A DNA stretch of 34,212 bases from Flavobacteriales bacterium (GTDB taxonomy: Bacteria; Bacteroidota; Bacteroidia; Flavobacteriales_D; Crocinitomicaceae). Under the pieces are notes generated by a model that worked only from the letters and a program-made list of their open reading frames with translations, did not search any database and had not been told where the DNA came from. The position numbers were made by a program, and so were the translations under genes. Of this stretch, positions 33,250 to 34,212 are shown in pieces. Every line of letters starts with the position of its first letter. The stretch's first letter is position 1. Location of the stretch: the NCBI GenBank assembly GCA_947500875.1, contig CANMUN010000025.1, positions 1 through 34,212 on the forward strand, read 5' to 3'.

Positions 33250-33317
33250 CGTCAATCTGTAACAGCTTGGCTGGTTTTTAATGCGGATTTATTTCATGCC
33301 TCATTCGCTCTTTTCAC

Positions 33318-33611
33318 CTATTCCTCGGGATTGTCGGCCATCCATTGCTTGAAGTCGCTTAAATCATAGGTTTCATTGAATTCTTTTTCAAACCATTTTA
33401 AGGCTAAATTCGCTTGCTCCATGTCTTGACGATCGTTCATGTAAACGTGCATTTTGCCTAGGATAAAAGACAAACTCTGAATTTCATAGCAATGGTCCTT
33501 GCTTAAAGACCATTTGTCAAATTTATTGAGGCATCCGTATTCAGCAGAAATATACTCCACGAAGCGGTCGTATTTTTGAGCTCGGTATTCAAGTTGTTCG
33601 TAATTCCACAT
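33318..33611 (-). CDS. Small unrecognised acidic protein
   Basis: 97 aa, soluble, no signal peptide, predicted mostly helical and rich in aromatic residues (MWNYEQLEYRAQKYDRFVEY, KDHCYEIQSLSFILGKMHVY). Not recognised. It lies 11 bases downstream of the coiled-coil gene at 33623, on the same strand, and is probably its operon partner. Confidence 0.6.
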   Translation of the reverse strand: MWNYEQLEYRAQKYDRFVEYISAEYGCLNKFDKWSLSKDHCYEIQSLSFILGKMHVYMNDRQDMEQANLALKWFEKEFNETYDLSDFKQWMADNPEE

Positions 33612-33622
33612 ATTTCTAAAAA

Positions 33623-33934
33623 TTAAAAGATTAACGTTTGTTCTAAATGTTCAAATTCCAAGATAATCCGCAACAGTGCGCTTCCAATTTCGTCCTCCCG
33701 CTCTTGTTCTGACCTTAAGGTATATTCCCGCCTTAATACATCGATGCTTTCGAGTAATAATTTAGCCGATTGCCGATACACCTCCTTTTCTTGGACAGCA
33801 GCAACGTAATCCCCACGGTAAATGAAGTTCTGTATTAGGATTTCTTTTTCTTTCAGCAACATCCTTGCTCGAAGGCTCATTAAGTGTGCTTGATGCAAAC
33901 GGGCCAGGCTGCCGTGCTTAAGTTCCGTTACCAT
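33623..33934 (-). CDS. Small unrecognised helical protein
   Basis: 103 aa from ATG 33934 (a TTG five codons upstream overlaps the preceding gene). Sequence is almost entirely charged helix (SLRARMLLKEKEILIQNFIYR, VLRREYTLRSEQEREDEIG) and could form a coiled coil. No family recognised. The start is 2 bases after the stop of the preceding gene and the end is 11 bases from the next, so three genes form one unit. Confidence 0.6.
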   Translation of the reverse strand: MVTELKHGSLARLHQAHLMSLRARMLLKEKEILIQNFIYRGDYVAAVQEKEVYRQSAKLLLESIDVLRREYTLRSEQEREDEIGSALLRIILEFEHLEQTLIF

Positions 33935-33936
33935 GA

Positions 33937-34212
33937 TTAGTTGTTGCAAATGCGTTGATCCGCGGCATGAGGTATTGTCATCCAGTTGGAGAAATCCACG
34001 TTATAGAAATTAAAAAACGTTCCCGGAGCTTCTTTTTCAATGATGTCGATTTTTTGAATGTTCTTTGGCAAAGCAGGAAAAAGAAGGGTGTAGCGGTGCA
34101 ATTGTCCTTGCCGCTGAAAATGCAGCTTACTCGGCGCGATAGGAATGTTAATCGCCTGAATTAACCGGTATTTGGTTTCACTTCCTACTGGCCGAATGAA
34201 GGCCTCGTCGTA
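33937..34212 (-). CDS. C-terminal part of an unrecognised protein (cut by window edge)
   Basis: Minus-strand frame open to the right edge, giving the last 91 residues and a TAA at 33937-33939. The visible part is strand-rich (RLIQAINIPIAPSKLHF, HRYTLLFPALPKNIQKID, GTFFNFYNVDFSNW) and I do not recognise it. It is the first visible gene of the minus-strand cluster 33318-34212 and ends 2 bases before the next start. Confidence 0.65.
   Translation of the reverse strand, partial: YDEAFIRPVGSETKYRLIQAINIPIAPSKLHFQRQGQLHRYTLLFPALPKNIQKIDIIEKEAPGTFFNFYNVDFSNWMTIPHAADQRICNN

Noticed and set aside
33255..33280. Terminator after the YfhO-family gene
   Set aside because: There is a short CAGC/GCTG hairpin before a run of five T, but the stem is only about four pairs, too weak to call.
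33955..34164. 69-codon open frame on the plus strand
   Set aside because: The opposite strand is an open frame to the window edge that is tightly linked to the next two genes; the plus frame has no support.

Overview
The window looks like a chromosomal segment of a member of the Bacteroidota, most likely from the Flavobacteriales; I cannot name the family. Three things point there. Two secreted proteins end in type IX secretion (T9SS) sorting domains. Many genes are preceded by the Bacteroidota -7 promoter element TAnnTTTG. The gene content also fits: a carboxypeptidase-regulatory-domain TonB receptor, a GIN-domain lipoprotein, a DUF6428 gene in an ars operon and a YfhO-type membrane protein. 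Most of it is ordinary chromosome with short intergenic gaps, no IS element, no CRISPR array and no rRNA.

Left part (1-6562): the start of a TonB-dependent receptor, cut by the window edge, is divergent from a secreted CocE/S15-type hydrolase. An isoprenylcysteine methyltransferase-like membrane protein follows. Next is a tRNA-Met(CAU) locus with a small GIY-YIG nuclease gene between the tRNA and a second copy of its 3' end, and a copy of the tRNA 5' end on the other side. An M3 oligoendopeptidase closes this part.

6646-11886 is an apparent five-gene efflux operon: TetR regulator, TolC-type channel, HlyD/EmrA-type adaptor, DHA2 (EmrB/QacA) pump and an atypical short-chain dehydrogenase. A perfect inverted repeat sits at the tetR promoter. 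Malic enzyme converges on it, and a large M43-type T9SS metalloprotease diverges from malic enzyme.

16607-20715 holds an arsenic resistance operon (arsR, DUF6428, acr3, arsC). Downstream of arsC a YhcG/DUF1016 PDDEXK nuclease gene occurs, followed by a diverged 158-bp remnant of a second arsC 3' end, which suggests an insertion or recombination event at arsC. Two lipoproteins and a SIMPL-domain protein follow on the minus strand.

22752-30496 is mostly housekeeping: L-2-hydroxyglutarate oxidase, MazG, a PagL-like lipid A deacylase paired with a GIN-domain lipoprotein, exonuclease III, a UDP-sugar epimerase, Pcm, and an NtrC-type regulator that lacks a DNA-binding domain. The space between lhgO and mazG is an unbroken array of 25 octamers (AGGAnnnn). 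The right end has a large YfhO-family membrane protein and a small minus-strand cluster of three unrecognised genes, the first cut by the window edge.

The observations most worth following are the tRNA/GIY-YIG arrangement, the octamer array, the arsC remnant with its nuclease insert, and the NtrC-type protein without an HTH.
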